A stretch of DNA of 64,000 nucleotides from Oenococcus kitaharae (GTDB taxonomy: Bacteria; Bacillota; Bacilli; Lactobacillales; Lactobacillaceae): the NCBI RefSeq assembly GCF_025758695.1, contig NZ_JANJQP010000004.1:16055-80054 (forward strand), in the 5' to 3' direction. The notes under the pieces are model-generated. The model saw only the letters and a program-made list of their open reading frames with translations, had not been told where the DNA came from and made no database searches. Positions 43,556-51,254 of this stretch are shown piece by piece. A program made the translations under genes and the position numbers. Numbering within the stretch: the stretch's first letter is position 1; each line of letters begins with the position of its first letter.

Positions 43556-44542
43556 ATGACCATGAACAAAGCTAAAAGTGATTATGGTCCTTTATTCAGC
43601 AAAATTAGACAAGAAAAAAATCTGTCATTGACAGATTTGGAAGAAGAGGGGCTCTCGCGCTCTTTTATTGGTAAATTTGAAAAGGGCAAAACGAAAATCT
43701 CGGCTGATCGCTTTTTTCGCCTGCTGTCGAAAATTCAGGTCACGCCGGATGAATTTTTATCTCGACAGTATGGTGGCCAAACGCCTGATTATTTTAGCCG
43801 TTTGGCTGACCGAATCGAAAATAACGATGGCAAAGCTGGGCATATCCAAACAAACTTGCAACTGGAAAAAGAGATCAGCCGAGATTATGCGGCCGATCCC
43901 AGCAATCTGGCGGCCAAATATCTCGGTATCATGCTGCATTACATGAATGAAATCGCGATCTTGGTTCGGGACAATCGCATGGCAGACTATTACCGCGTGC
44001 GGGCTGCATTTGAAAAAGCCAGTGATGAGATATTGAATTATTTGTTCAATGTCGAGATTTGGGGAAAATTCGAGATTTATTTATATTCAAGTTTTTCAAT
44101 GGCTTTTTCGCCTGAAACACGCATGCTCTTACTCAAATCAGCTTTGAAATCCAGTGATTACCTTCGTGACATTGCAAACGACGGAGATTTTGCCTTTGAA
44201 GATTACAAAATCTTGCTAACTGTCATGTCAAACCAAATTTACGATGATTTAACCAGTATGAAAAAGACTCTTGAGATGTTCAATGAGCGTTTGCAAGAAA
44301 GGCCGGATATCCGTTTTAAAGCTGAGTATTTATTTGAATTAGCTTTATACGAGATCGCGACCGGCAATCGAACTAGAGGCGAGGCGCGAGCCAATAATGT
44401 GATTAAAGTCTTGACTTTGTTAGCGGATGAGGGAGAAGCAAAAGTCTTGGCTTATTTTTTGCAGCGTTTTAAAACTTATCTTAAAAAGAAAGAGACTGGC
44501 AAAGACAAGCCTGATGACCGTACTATGCGTCTGTGGCTTTAA
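43556..44542 (+). CDS. Rgg/GadR/MutR-family transcriptional regulator
   Basis: A 328-residue regulator with an N-terminal Xre-type helix-turn-helix (FSKIRQEKNLSLTDLEEEGL, then SRSFIGKFEKGKTKISADRF) and a long all-helical C-terminal domain of TPR-like repeats, as in the peptide-sensing Rgg family. GTGGGA precedes the ATG at 43556; ATG 43562 is also possible, and 43517 would add 13 residues. It is divergent from the MFS gene, a common arrangement for Rgg and its target. No small peptide-pheromone gene is evident beside it. Its stop overlaps the convergent permease stop by 4 bases. Confidence 0.87.
   Translation: MTMNKAKSDYGPLFSKIRQEKNLSLTDLEEEGLSRSFIGKFEKGKTKISADRFFRLLSKIQVTPDEFLSRQYGGQTPDYFSRLADRIENNDGKAGHIQTNLQLEKEISRDYAADPSNLAAKYLGIMLHYMNEIAILVRDNRMADYYRVRAAFEKASDEILNYLFNVEIWGKFEIYLYSSFSMAFSPETRMLLLKSALKSSDYLRDIANDGDFAFEDYKILLTVMSNQIYDDLTSMKKTLEMFNERLQERPDIRFKAEYLFELALYEIATGNRTRGEARANNVIKVLTLLADEGEAKVLAYFLQRFKTYLKKKETGKDKPDDRTMRLWL
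43618..43638. repeat. 10-bp perfect palindrome inside the rgg coding region
   Basis: AAATCTGTCA-T-TGACAGATTT lies in the codons of the helix-turn-helix. It could be an intragenic operator, or simply coding sequence that happens to be symmetric. Confidence 0.35.
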
Positions 44543-45900
44543 TTGCGATGCTTCAGCCAGGAATAGCCGCCAAAAGCCACTACCCAAATCGCAGTCCCGA
44601 CAACGGCTGGCAAGGTATCGCTTTGAAAGCCCATCGAGACGAAAATAAATGCCATAAAGGCAATTGTCAGCGGATCTAAAATTTTAGGTTTCGGCATTAA
44701 AAAACCGTCCGGCAGATAATCAGATGAACGAATATATCTGCTGTGAGCGAGCAGAGTCAGAATATAAATCAAAAGATAGGCACCGGAACTGACGCTGGCG
44801 ATGACCGAAAACGCATCATTAATTGTCGGTATTGAATAGATAATCGGGGAGACAGCCACGACCAAAGCGGAAAACATGATGGCACGAGCCGGAACGCCTT
44901 TGTCACTGATGACTGCAAAAGTTTTCTTGAAATGACCCTTAGAATCTAAAGCCAGCTGGTACAGATGGCGTCCGGAAGAGTACAACACCGAATTTAGAGC
45001 ACTGGCAGCTGCTGTTAGGACAACAAAATTAATCAAGCCGGCCGCCCAGCTAATGCCCAACAGCTTAAAGACCCAGACGAAGGGCGACTGTTTGGGATCC
45101 AAGGAACGCCAGGGATAGATGGCCATAATTGCCAGCAGGGCACCGACGTAAAAAATCAAAATTCTGAAGATAATCTGATTGATAGCTCGCGGCAGTACTT
45201 GACGCGGGTTTTTCGTCTCACTGGTCGTGATACCGACGAATTCAATTCCTTGGTAGGCAAAGAAAACCATTGGAAACGCCATGACAAACTTCAGCCAGCC
45301 ATTAGGAAAAAGCTGAAAATGAGTCGTGATATTGACTAAACTGGCGTGTCCAACAGGCGTCTTGAAATTAACTGCAACCATAAAAATACCAGTCAGAATT
45401 AAAGCAACAATAGCCGAAATTTTGATCATGGCAAACCAGAATTCCGCCTCACCAAAGAATTTCACCGTGATTAAATTGATAGACATGATCATCAAAAGAA
45501 AAGCGATCTGTATCAGCCACATGGGAATCTTGGGAAACCAGAACTGGAAATAAATACCGACGGCCGTCAGCTCGCCCATCCCCATAAAAACAATTGACAG
45601 CCAATAGGTCCAGCCTGAGAAAAAACCAAAGGGTCGGCCTAGATACTTTGTAATAAAATTAATGAAAGTGTGCTGGCTGGGATCCATGTAAAGCATTTCA
45701 CCCATGGCGCGCGTGAGCAGGAACATAAAAGTGCCGGCTAACAGATAGACCAGCATAATGGACGGCCCAGTAAAGGCGATCGAGCGCGAGGACCCTAAGA
45801 ACAATCCCGTCCCAATCGTGCCGCCGATAGCAATGAGCTGTACGTGGCGGTTAGATAATTCGCGTTTCATGTGATTATGGCTGTCGTTAATTTTTTTCAT
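44539..45900 (-). CDS. Amino-acid permease, APC superfamily (AAT family)
   Basis: A 453-residue transporter with 12 helices. The N-terminal signature RHVQLIAIGGTIGTGLFLGS and the EFVGITTSETKNPRQVLPRA segment place it with proton-coupled amino-acid transporters of the LysP/GabP/CycA group. Substrate is not readable. The start could be the ATG at 45900 (MKKINDSHNH) or at 45870 (MKRELSNRH), and neither has a good ribosome site; the longer frame to 46071 enters metG and is rejected. It is convergent with the rgg-type gene and divergent from metG. Confidence 0.88.
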   Translation of the reverse strand: MKKINDSHNHMKRELSNRHVQLIAIGGTIGTGLFLGSSRSIAFTGPSIMLVYLLAGTFMFLLTRAMGEMLYMDPSQHTFINFITKYLGRPFGFFSGWTYWLSIVFMGMGELTAVGIYFQFWFPKIPMWLIQIAFLLMIMSINLITVKFFGEAEFWFAMIKISAIVALILTGIFMVAVNFKTPVGHASLVNITTHFQLFPNGWLKFVMAFPMVFFAYQGIEFVGITTSETKNPRQVLPRAINQIIFRILIFYVGALLAIMAIYPWRSLDPKQSPFVWVFKLLGISWAAGLINFVVLTAAASALNSVLYSSGRHLYQLALDSKGHFKKTFAVISDKGVPARAIMFSALVVAVSPIIYSIPTINDAFSVIASVSSGAYLLIYILTLLAHSRYIRSSDYLPDGFLMPKPKILDPLTIAFMAFIFVSMGFQSDTLPAVVGTAIWVVAFGGYSWLKHRN

Positions 45901-45965
45901 TACTCTACATACTAAGGCATCCTTGCTTATAATAGAAACATGTATTTGAAAGGGGCTCATTTGCC

Positions 45966-47984
45966 ATGACTGATAAAAAGAAATTTTACATAACCACACC
46001 GATCTACTATCCATCCGGAAAATTACAATTAGGAAACACTTATACAACAGTGCTTGCCGATGCAACGGCACGTTTTCATCGTGCTTTAGGCGAGGATGTC
46101 TTTTTCCTGACTGGTACCGATGAACACGGTCTGAAGATTCAACAAAAGGCCGAAGCTTCCGGAAAAAGCGAAATGGCTTATCTGGATGAAATGGCGGCTG
46201 GCATTAAAAAATTGTGGAAACTGATGGACATTTCCTATGACAAATTCATCCGGACGACTGATGAGTATCATGAGAAAGCTGTTCAGCATATTTTCAAAAA
46301 ATTTATGGATGAAGGTGATATCTATAAAGGTGAATATGTGGGTTGGTATTCTGTATCCGACGAAGAGTATTTTACCGAATCGCAGCTGGCTGAAGTTTAC
46401 CGCGATGAGAATGGCAAAGTGACAGGCGGTAAAGCGCCATCCGGACACGAAGTGCAGCTGGTCAAAGAAGAGACTTATTTCTTCAAGATGAGCAAATATG
46501 CTGATTGGCTTTTGCAGTATTATTCTGATCACCCTGAATTTTTGCAGCCGGAAAGCCGCATGAATGAAATGATTACGAACTTCATTAAACCGGGCTTAGA
46601 AGACTTGGCTGTGACACGCACCAGCTTCAATTGGGGCGTGCCGGTGCCTGGCGATGAAAGACACGTTATTTATGTCTGGATTGACGCCTTGTCCAACTAT
46701 ATTACGGCTTTAGGCTATGATCCAGATTTGGGCGGCTTTGATCAGCAGCCGGACTTATTCAAAAAGTTCTGGCCGGCCGATGTCCAATTAGTTGGAAAAG
46801 AAATTGTCCGTTTTCACACGATTTACTGGCCGATTATGCTGCATGCTTTGGGATTGCCTTTGCCCGGCGAAGTCTTAGGCCACGGCTGGCTTGTCATGAA
46901 AAACGGGAAAATGTCTAAATCCAAGGGTAATGTTATTTATCCTGAGACACTAGAAAGCCGCTATGGTTTGGATGCGGTTCGTTACTACCTATTGCGCAGT
47001 ATGCCATTTGGCAACGATGGTGTGTTCTCACCTGAAGATTTTGTTAACCGCGTCAATTTTGATCTCGCTAATGATTTGGGCAACTTGCTGAATCGTACGG
47101 TTTCGATGATTAACCGTTATGAAAATGGCCATATTCCAGCGCTGGGGCATGCAGCTGATTCGGACGCTGATTTAGAAGAAACAGCAGCACAAGCTATTGA
47201 AAACTTCAAAAGCGAGATGGCACAGATCCATACGGCGGATGCTTTGGAAGCTGTCTGGACGTTAATTCGCCGAACGAATAAATACATTGATGAGACACAG
47301 CCCTGGGTGCTGGATAAAAATGGCGATCAAACAGCTTTGGATGACGTCATGGCCCATCTGACCGCCTCGCTGCGTGTTGCCGGCAGCCTGCTGCAGCCGG
47401 TTCTGACACAATCGCCAGCTAAGATTTTCCAGCAATTAGGATTAAAGGACGTGCCCCCAATTGCCGACCTGTCTTTTGCCGATCTGCCTGAAAATGCGAC
47501 TGTCGCGGCCAAGGCGGTTCCTTTGTTTCCACGCTTGGATGTTAAAAAAGAAGTTGCCTTTATTTCTTCTCTTGTCCAAAAAGATACGAAGGGCAAAGGA
47601 CGTGCCCATATGGAAGCAGCTAAAGAAAAGGCGCGTGAAGAAGAACAGCAGCCAGAAATTGTCTATGATGATTTTGCCAAATTGCGTTTGATTGCTGGGA
47701 AAATCAAATCGGGCGAGTTCTTAGCGAATTCCAAGAAATTGATTAAATGGCAAATTGATGATGGCAGCGAAAAGGGCCGTCAAATCTTATCGGGAATTCG
47801 TGAATGGTATCCGGATCCTTCTGTCCTAGTGGGCAAGACGGTCGTGATCGTTGCCAACTTGAAGGCAAGAAAAATGGCTGGTGAAATCAGCCAAGGTATG
47901 ATTTTATGTGCGGAAAACAGTGATGGGAACGTGATGGTCACCCAGCTGCCTGATGAAATCGAAGCCGGAGCAGTGATTAATTAA
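45966..47984 (+). CDS. metG: Methionine--tRNA ligase with altered HIGH motif
   Basis: A 672-residue class I synthetase. KMSKSKGNVIYP is intact, the C-terminal OB-fold tRNA-binding domain (DDFAKLRLIAGKIKSG ... VVIVANLKARKMAGEISQGM) covers about residues 570-672, and the connective region lacks zinc cysteines (YSVSDEEYFTESQL). The HIGH motif, usually KLHIGN in this family, reads KLQLGN, so the first catalytic His is Gln21. A promoter box (TATAAT near 45929) and GAAAGGGG precede the ATG. The stop codon lies in a long terminator hairpin. As presumably the only MetRS it must be active despite the substitution. Confidence 0.96.
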   Translation: MTDKKKFYITTPIYYPSGKLQLGNTYTTVLADATARFHRALGEDVFFLTGTDEHGLKIQQKAEASGKSEMAYLDEMAAGIKKLWKLMDISYDKFIRTTDEYHEKAVQHIFKKFMDEGDIYKGEYVGWYSVSDEEYFTESQLAEVYRDENGKVTGGKAPSGHEVQLVKEETYFFKMSKYADWLLQYYSDHPEFLQPESRMNEMITNFIKPGLEDLAVTRTSFNWGVPVPGDERHVIYVWIDALSNYITALGYDPDLGGFDQQPDLFKKFWPADVQLVGKEIVRFHTIYWPIMLHALGLPLPGEVLGHGWLVMKNGKMSKSKGNVIYPETLESRYGLDAVRYYLLRSMPFGNDGVFSPEDFVNRVNFDLANDLGNLLNRTVSMINRYENGHIPALGHAADSDADLEETAAQAIENFKSEMAQIHTADALEAVWTLIRRTNKYIDETQPWVLDKNGDQTALDDVMAHLTASLRVAGSLLQPVLTQSPAKIFQQLGLKDVPPIADLSFADLPENATVAAKAVPLFPRLDVKKEVAFISSLVQKDTKGKGRAHMEAAKEKAREEEQQPEIVYDDFAKLRLIAGKIKSGEFLANSKKLIKWQIDDGSEKGRQILSGIREWYPDPSVLVGKTVVIVANLKARKMAGEISQGMILCAENSDGNVMVTQLPDEIEAGAVIN

Positions 47985-48000
47985 TCACTGCTTTTTATTT
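47969..48000 (+). terminator. Terminator overlapping metG stop codon
   Basis: AGCAGTGATTAA (47969-47980) is directly followed by its reverse complement (47981-47992), then TTTTATTT. The metG TAA is in the hairpin, and the convergent GtrA gene ends at its right arm. Confidence 0.85.
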
Positions 48001-48485
48001 TTGAAGACAAAAAGTTTGGAAAAGACATAATTTAAAACAATTGCTGCGACTTGAATCACCATGGACCAAATAAAAGTATTGGCGAGCACCGGCGATCCGA
48101 TAAAGCTTTTGATCAATGGCCAAGTTGTGATCCCGGATTGGTAGTTGAGGTGATCCAGCAAAAATAGTTTGATAAAGAAAGATCCGAATTTTTCGATGCA
48201 CAGCCAGGTTACAAACAGATCTAAAAAGAACACGAAGAGGCGGGCAGCGACGAATTTCATGAATTGACTGAGAAGAGAGCTCTTTTCGGCTTTCGTAAAG
48301 ACCCATATTTTATTCGTAATAAAAGCGAATAGAATGGCTGAAACTTGTGCGATAATCACGGCCAAAAGTGCGTTTTGGCTAATATGCACAGTTAAAAAAC
48401 GTGCAACGAAGTAGACGATGGTTGTTAAAACACCAAAAATTAGATAGAGAATTAATTCCTTATGTTGTTCCCAAGAGCTTTTCAT
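47985..48485 (-). CDS. GtrA-family membrane protein
   Basis: A 166-residue protein with four predicted transmembrane helices and the GtrA-family pattern (LILYLIFGVLTTIVYFVARF, then NKIWVFTK and VLNYVFSKLFVFKN). GtrA proteins are thought to flip undecaprenyl-phosphate-linked sugars across the membrane for glycosylation of teichoic acids or other glycans. A DPM-like glycosyltransferase (53369) and a GT-C-like protein (54285) within 6 kb could complete a three-part GtrA/B/C system. TAAAAT lies 13 nt before the ATG with no ribosome site, so the leader is short. Confidence 0.82.
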   Translation of the reverse strand: MKSSWEQHKELILYLIFGVLTTIVYFVARFLTVHISQNALLAVIIAQVSAILFAFITNKIWVFTKAEKSSLLSQFMKFVAARLFVFFLDLFVTWLCIEKFGSFFIKLFLLDHLNYQSGITTWPLIKSFIGSPVLANTFIWSMVIQVAAIVLNYVFSKLFVFKNKKQ

Positions 48486-48575
48486 GGCTGACTTAACTAT
48501 TTTAGCTTAATTTAGCGGAAAGCAAATTTTTGTTAATAATTATCAATTTCTAAAATTAGCTTTTGCCAAGTTCGT

Positions 48576-48591
48576 TATAATAAAGCAGAGA
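48576..48591 (+). promoter_or_regulatory. -10 box before priming glycosyltransferase
   Basis: TATAAT (48576-48581) ends 10 nt before the ATG, giving a leader of about 3 nt. It would drive the polysaccharide cluster. No consensus -35. Confidence 0.5.
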
Positions 48592-49221
48592 ATGACGAAG
48601 TCGCAGAAACACTATTTACCCTTCAAAAGATTGATTGATATTGCCGGGAGTATTGTCGGCATTATTTTGTTGTCCTGGCTTTTTTTAATTCTGATTATTT
48701 TGCAAAAAATCAATGACCCTAAAGGCCCTGTCTTCTATCGGCATGACCGTGTCGGCAAACACCATAAGCATTTTAAGCTGATTAAATTCCGTTCCATGCG
48801 GACTGATGCTGACCAGTATTTTCAAAAACATCCTGATAGTTACCAGCTTTTTGTCGATAACGATTACAAATTCCCTGCTGGTGAAGATCCCCGTGTAACA
48901 AAATTTGGCCGGGTTTTAAGGCGGACTAGCCTAGATGAACTGCCGCAGCTCTTTAATATTTTGTTCGGTCAGATGTCGATTGTTGGGCCACGCCCCGTGA
49001 CCGAGCCTGAATTGCGTTATTATGGCGATCACGTTGATCAATTCTTAAGTGTCCTTCCAGGTGCAATGGGCCTCTGGCAGGCAACAGGCCGTTCGGATAT
49101 TAAGTATCCGGAACGTGCAGATCTTGATTTGGAATACGTCGATCATATTGGTTTTTGGTATGACTGGTATATTGTCTACCTGACGATGAAGGCTATTTTT
49201 AGCCGCGAAGGTGCCTATTAA
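48592..49221 (+). CDS. Undecaprenyl-phosphate sugar phosphotransferase (priming enzyme)
   Basis: A 209-residue enzyme of the bacterial sugar transferase family. One N-terminal hydrophobic segment (IAGSIVGIILLSWLFLILII) anchors the catalytic domain, with KGPVFYRHDRVGKHHKHFKL, KFRSMRTDAD, RRTSLDELPQLFNIL and MSIVGPRPVTEPE. It transfers a sugar-1-phosphate (glucose, galactose or an N-acetylhexosamine) to undecaprenyl phosphate and so starts the repeat unit. It is the short form without extra membrane helices. It is the first plus-strand gene of the surface polysaccharide cluster, and its stop overlaps the next start (TAATG). Confidence 0.93.
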   Translation: MTKSQKHYLPFKRLIDIAGSIVGIILLSWLFLILIILQKINDPKGPVFYRHDRVGKHHKHFKLIKFRSMRTDADQYFQKHPDSYQLFVDNDYKFPAGEDPRVTKFGRVLRRTSLDELPQLFNILFGQMSIVGPRPVTEPELRYYGDHVDQFLSVLPGAMGLWQATGRSDIKYPERADLDLEYVDHIGFWYDWYIVYLTMKAIFSREGAY

Positions 49222-49988
49222 TGACAGCTAAGATTTACGTTGCTTCGCATAAAATCTATCCCATGCCAAAGGACCCGCTTTATCAGCCTATCTGGGTCGG
49301 GCATGCTGGATCGAAGAATCCGCTTGACATGCCGGCCGGATGGATCGGGGATGACACAGGCGACAATATCAGCGACAAAAATAGCTCTTTTAATGAGCTG
49401 ACAGCCTTGTATTGGGCCTGGAAGAATTCTGACGCTGATGTGATCGGGCTGGTTCATTATCGCCGCTATTTTTCCATGAATCACAAAAAAGGGCTGACCA
49501 ATATTTTGACGCAAGCCCAATTAGATACACTGCTGCAGCAAGATCAAATTATTTTGCCCAAACAGCGCCATTACTACATAGAGACTAATTATTCCCACTA
49601 TATCCATGCGCACCATGCTCAGCCGATTGATCTGGTTCGCACGCTTATTGGCAAGGACTTTCAGGCTAGTTATGATAAAATCATGCAGCGCCGCAGTCAA
49701 CATTTATTCAATATGATGATCATGAGCCGTCAAGAGCTGAATGAGTATGCCGGCTGGCTGTTTCCGATTTTGTTCCAACTCGAGAAAGAAATTGACCGCA
49801 GCGATTATGATGCTTATGAGAAACGTGTTTTTGGTTTTGTCGGTGAGCGGCTGCTGGATATCTTTTTAGATGCCAAGGGTAAGAGCTTCACTGAAATACC
49901 CTTTGTTTTTGAAGAAAAACAGAACTGGATTAAAAAAGGCGGTCTTTTTCTGGCTAGGAAAGTCACAGGAGGAAGAAATGGCAAATAA
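49221..49988 (+). CDS. DUF4422 glycosyltransferase-like protein
   Basis: A 255-residue protein of the DUF4422 family, found in capsule and exopolysaccharide loci and regarded as glycosyltransferases. The family block IYVASHKIYPMPKDPLYQPI at the start and LTALYWAWKNSDADVIGLVHYRRYF near residue 60 are clear. No transmembrane segment, so cytoplasmic or peripheral. Its start shares a base with the priming enzyme's stop, and its last 11 bases overlap glf. Donor and acceptor sugars are unknown. Confidence 0.85.
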   Translation: MTAKIYVASHKIYPMPKDPLYQPIWVGHAGSKNPLDMPAGWIGDDTGDNISDKNSSFNELTALYWAWKNSDADVIGLVHYRRYFSMNHKKGLTNILTQAQLDTLLQQDQIILPKQRHYYIETNYSHYIHAHHAQPIDLVRTLIGKDFQASYDKIMQRRSQHLFNMMIMSRQELNEYAGWLFPILFQLEKEIDRSDYDAYEKRVFGFVGERLLDIFLDAKGKSFTEIPFVFEEKQNWIKKGGLFLARKVTGGRNGK

Positions 49989-51147
49989 ATTTAATACGAA
50001 AAATTATGATTACTTGATTGTAGGCGCCGGTCCCTTTGGATCCATTTTTGCTTATGAGGCTGCTAAATTTGGTAAACGCTCATTGCTGATCGAAAAGCGT
50101 CCCTACATTGGCGGCAATATGCACACGCACACTGAGCATGGCATTACCGTCCATGATTTTGGTGCTCATATTTTCCATACTGATAACAAAGAGGTTTGGA
50201 ATTTTGTTAACCATTTCGCTGATTTCAATAATTATCAGAATCAAGTCATCGCAAACTATAAGGGCGAACTCTATAATCTGCCATTCAATATGAATACTTT
50301 CTACGAGATGTGGGGAGTCAAGACGCCGGCCGAGGCCAAAACCAAGATCGAAGAGCAGAAAAAGTCTGCTGGTATCGAAGGAGAGCCGCGTAATTTAGAG
50401 GAGCAGGCTATTTCTCTTATCGGCACGGACATCTACGAAAAATTAATTAAGGGCTATACGGAAAAACAGTGGGGAAGAAAAGCCACTGAATTACCATCCT
50501 TTATCATCAAACGCTTGCCGGTCCGCTTCATTTTCGATAATAATTACTTCAACCATCGCTACCAAGGAATTCCGATCGGCGGTTATACCCAGCTTTTTGA
50601 CAAGTGGCTGGCTTCTGATCTGATTGATGTGAAGACAGATGCGGATTTCTTTGCCCATAAGGAAGATTACATCCGCGAATTCCCACGGATTGTCTATACA
50701 GGGATGATTGACCGTTTCTTTGATTATCAGTTCGGCGAATTGGAATACCGCAGCTTGAAATTTGAATCCGAAACTTTGGACATGGATAACTATCAAGGAA
50801 ATTCTGTGATTAATTATACGGATGCTCAGACGCCTTATACGCGTGTCATGGAGTGGCGTCACTTCGATGGCCTAGCTGACCCTGGCAAGACGATTGTCAC
50901 ACGGGAATACCCGCAGAATTGGGATCGGACCAAAGAAGCTTATTATCCTGTCAATAACCAGAAGAACACTGAGATCTACAAAAAATATGCTAAGTTAGCC
51001 CGTGAGCATAAAAAGCAGTTCATCTTTGGCGGCCGTCTGGGCTTGTATCGTTATTTCGACATGGACCAAGTTATTAATGCGACCTTTAATACGGTCAGAC
51101 AAGAATTCGGTCTTGCTGAAGATTATCGTTTCGACACAAATTATTAA
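49978..51147 (+). CDS. glf: UDP-galactopyranose mutase
   Basis: A 389-residue flavoenzyme interconverting UDP-galactopyranose and UDP-galactofuranose. The FAD motif VGAGPFGSIFAYEAAK, then RPYIGGNMHTH, HDFGAHIFHTDN and YTEKQWGR are diagnostic. The ATG at 49978 follows AGGAGGAAG, inside the end of the DUF4422 gene; a longer frame from 49870 is an overlap artefact. It supplies the galactofuranose donor, implying that the polysaccharide contains this sugar. The galactofuranosyltransferase-like enzyme at 59341 is the likely user. A terminator follows. Confidence 0.97.
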   Translation: MANKFNTKNYDYLIVGAGPFGSIFAYEAAKFGKRSLLIEKRPYIGGNMHTHTEHGITVHDFGAHIFHTDNKEVWNFVNHFADFNNYQNQVIANYKGELYNLPFNMNTFYEMWGVKTPAEAKTKIEEQKKSAGIEGEPRNLEEQAISLIGTDIYEKLIKGYTEKQWGRKATELPSFIIKRLPVRFIFDNNYFNHRYQGIPIGGYTQLFDKWLASDLIDVKTDADFFAHKEDYIREFPRIVYTGMIDRFFDYQFGELEYRSLKFESETLDMDNYQGNSVINYTDAQTPYTRVMEWRHFDGLADPGKTIVTREYPQNWDRTKEAYYPVNNQKNTEIYKKYAKLAREHKKQFIFGGRLGLYRYFDMDQVINATFNTVRQEFGLAEDYRFDTNY

Positions 51148-51158
51148 TAGCAATGCTG

Positions 51159-51188
51159 CCCCGCATCTATCTGTTTTGCGGGGTTTTT
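51159..51188 (+). terminator. Terminator after glf
   Basis: CCCCGCA (51159-51165) and TGCGGGG (51177-51183) with an 11-nt loop and five T residues. Confidence 0.88.
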
Positions 51189-51254
51189 AATGTATTTTAA
51201 TTGAAATATTGTATAATGCATCGGTTGTGTAAAATGGAATGAAAGAGCTGAGCA

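Noticed and set aside
46086..46532. 148-codon open frame on the minus strand
   Set aside because: Antisense inside metG with no start signals or recognisable protein features.
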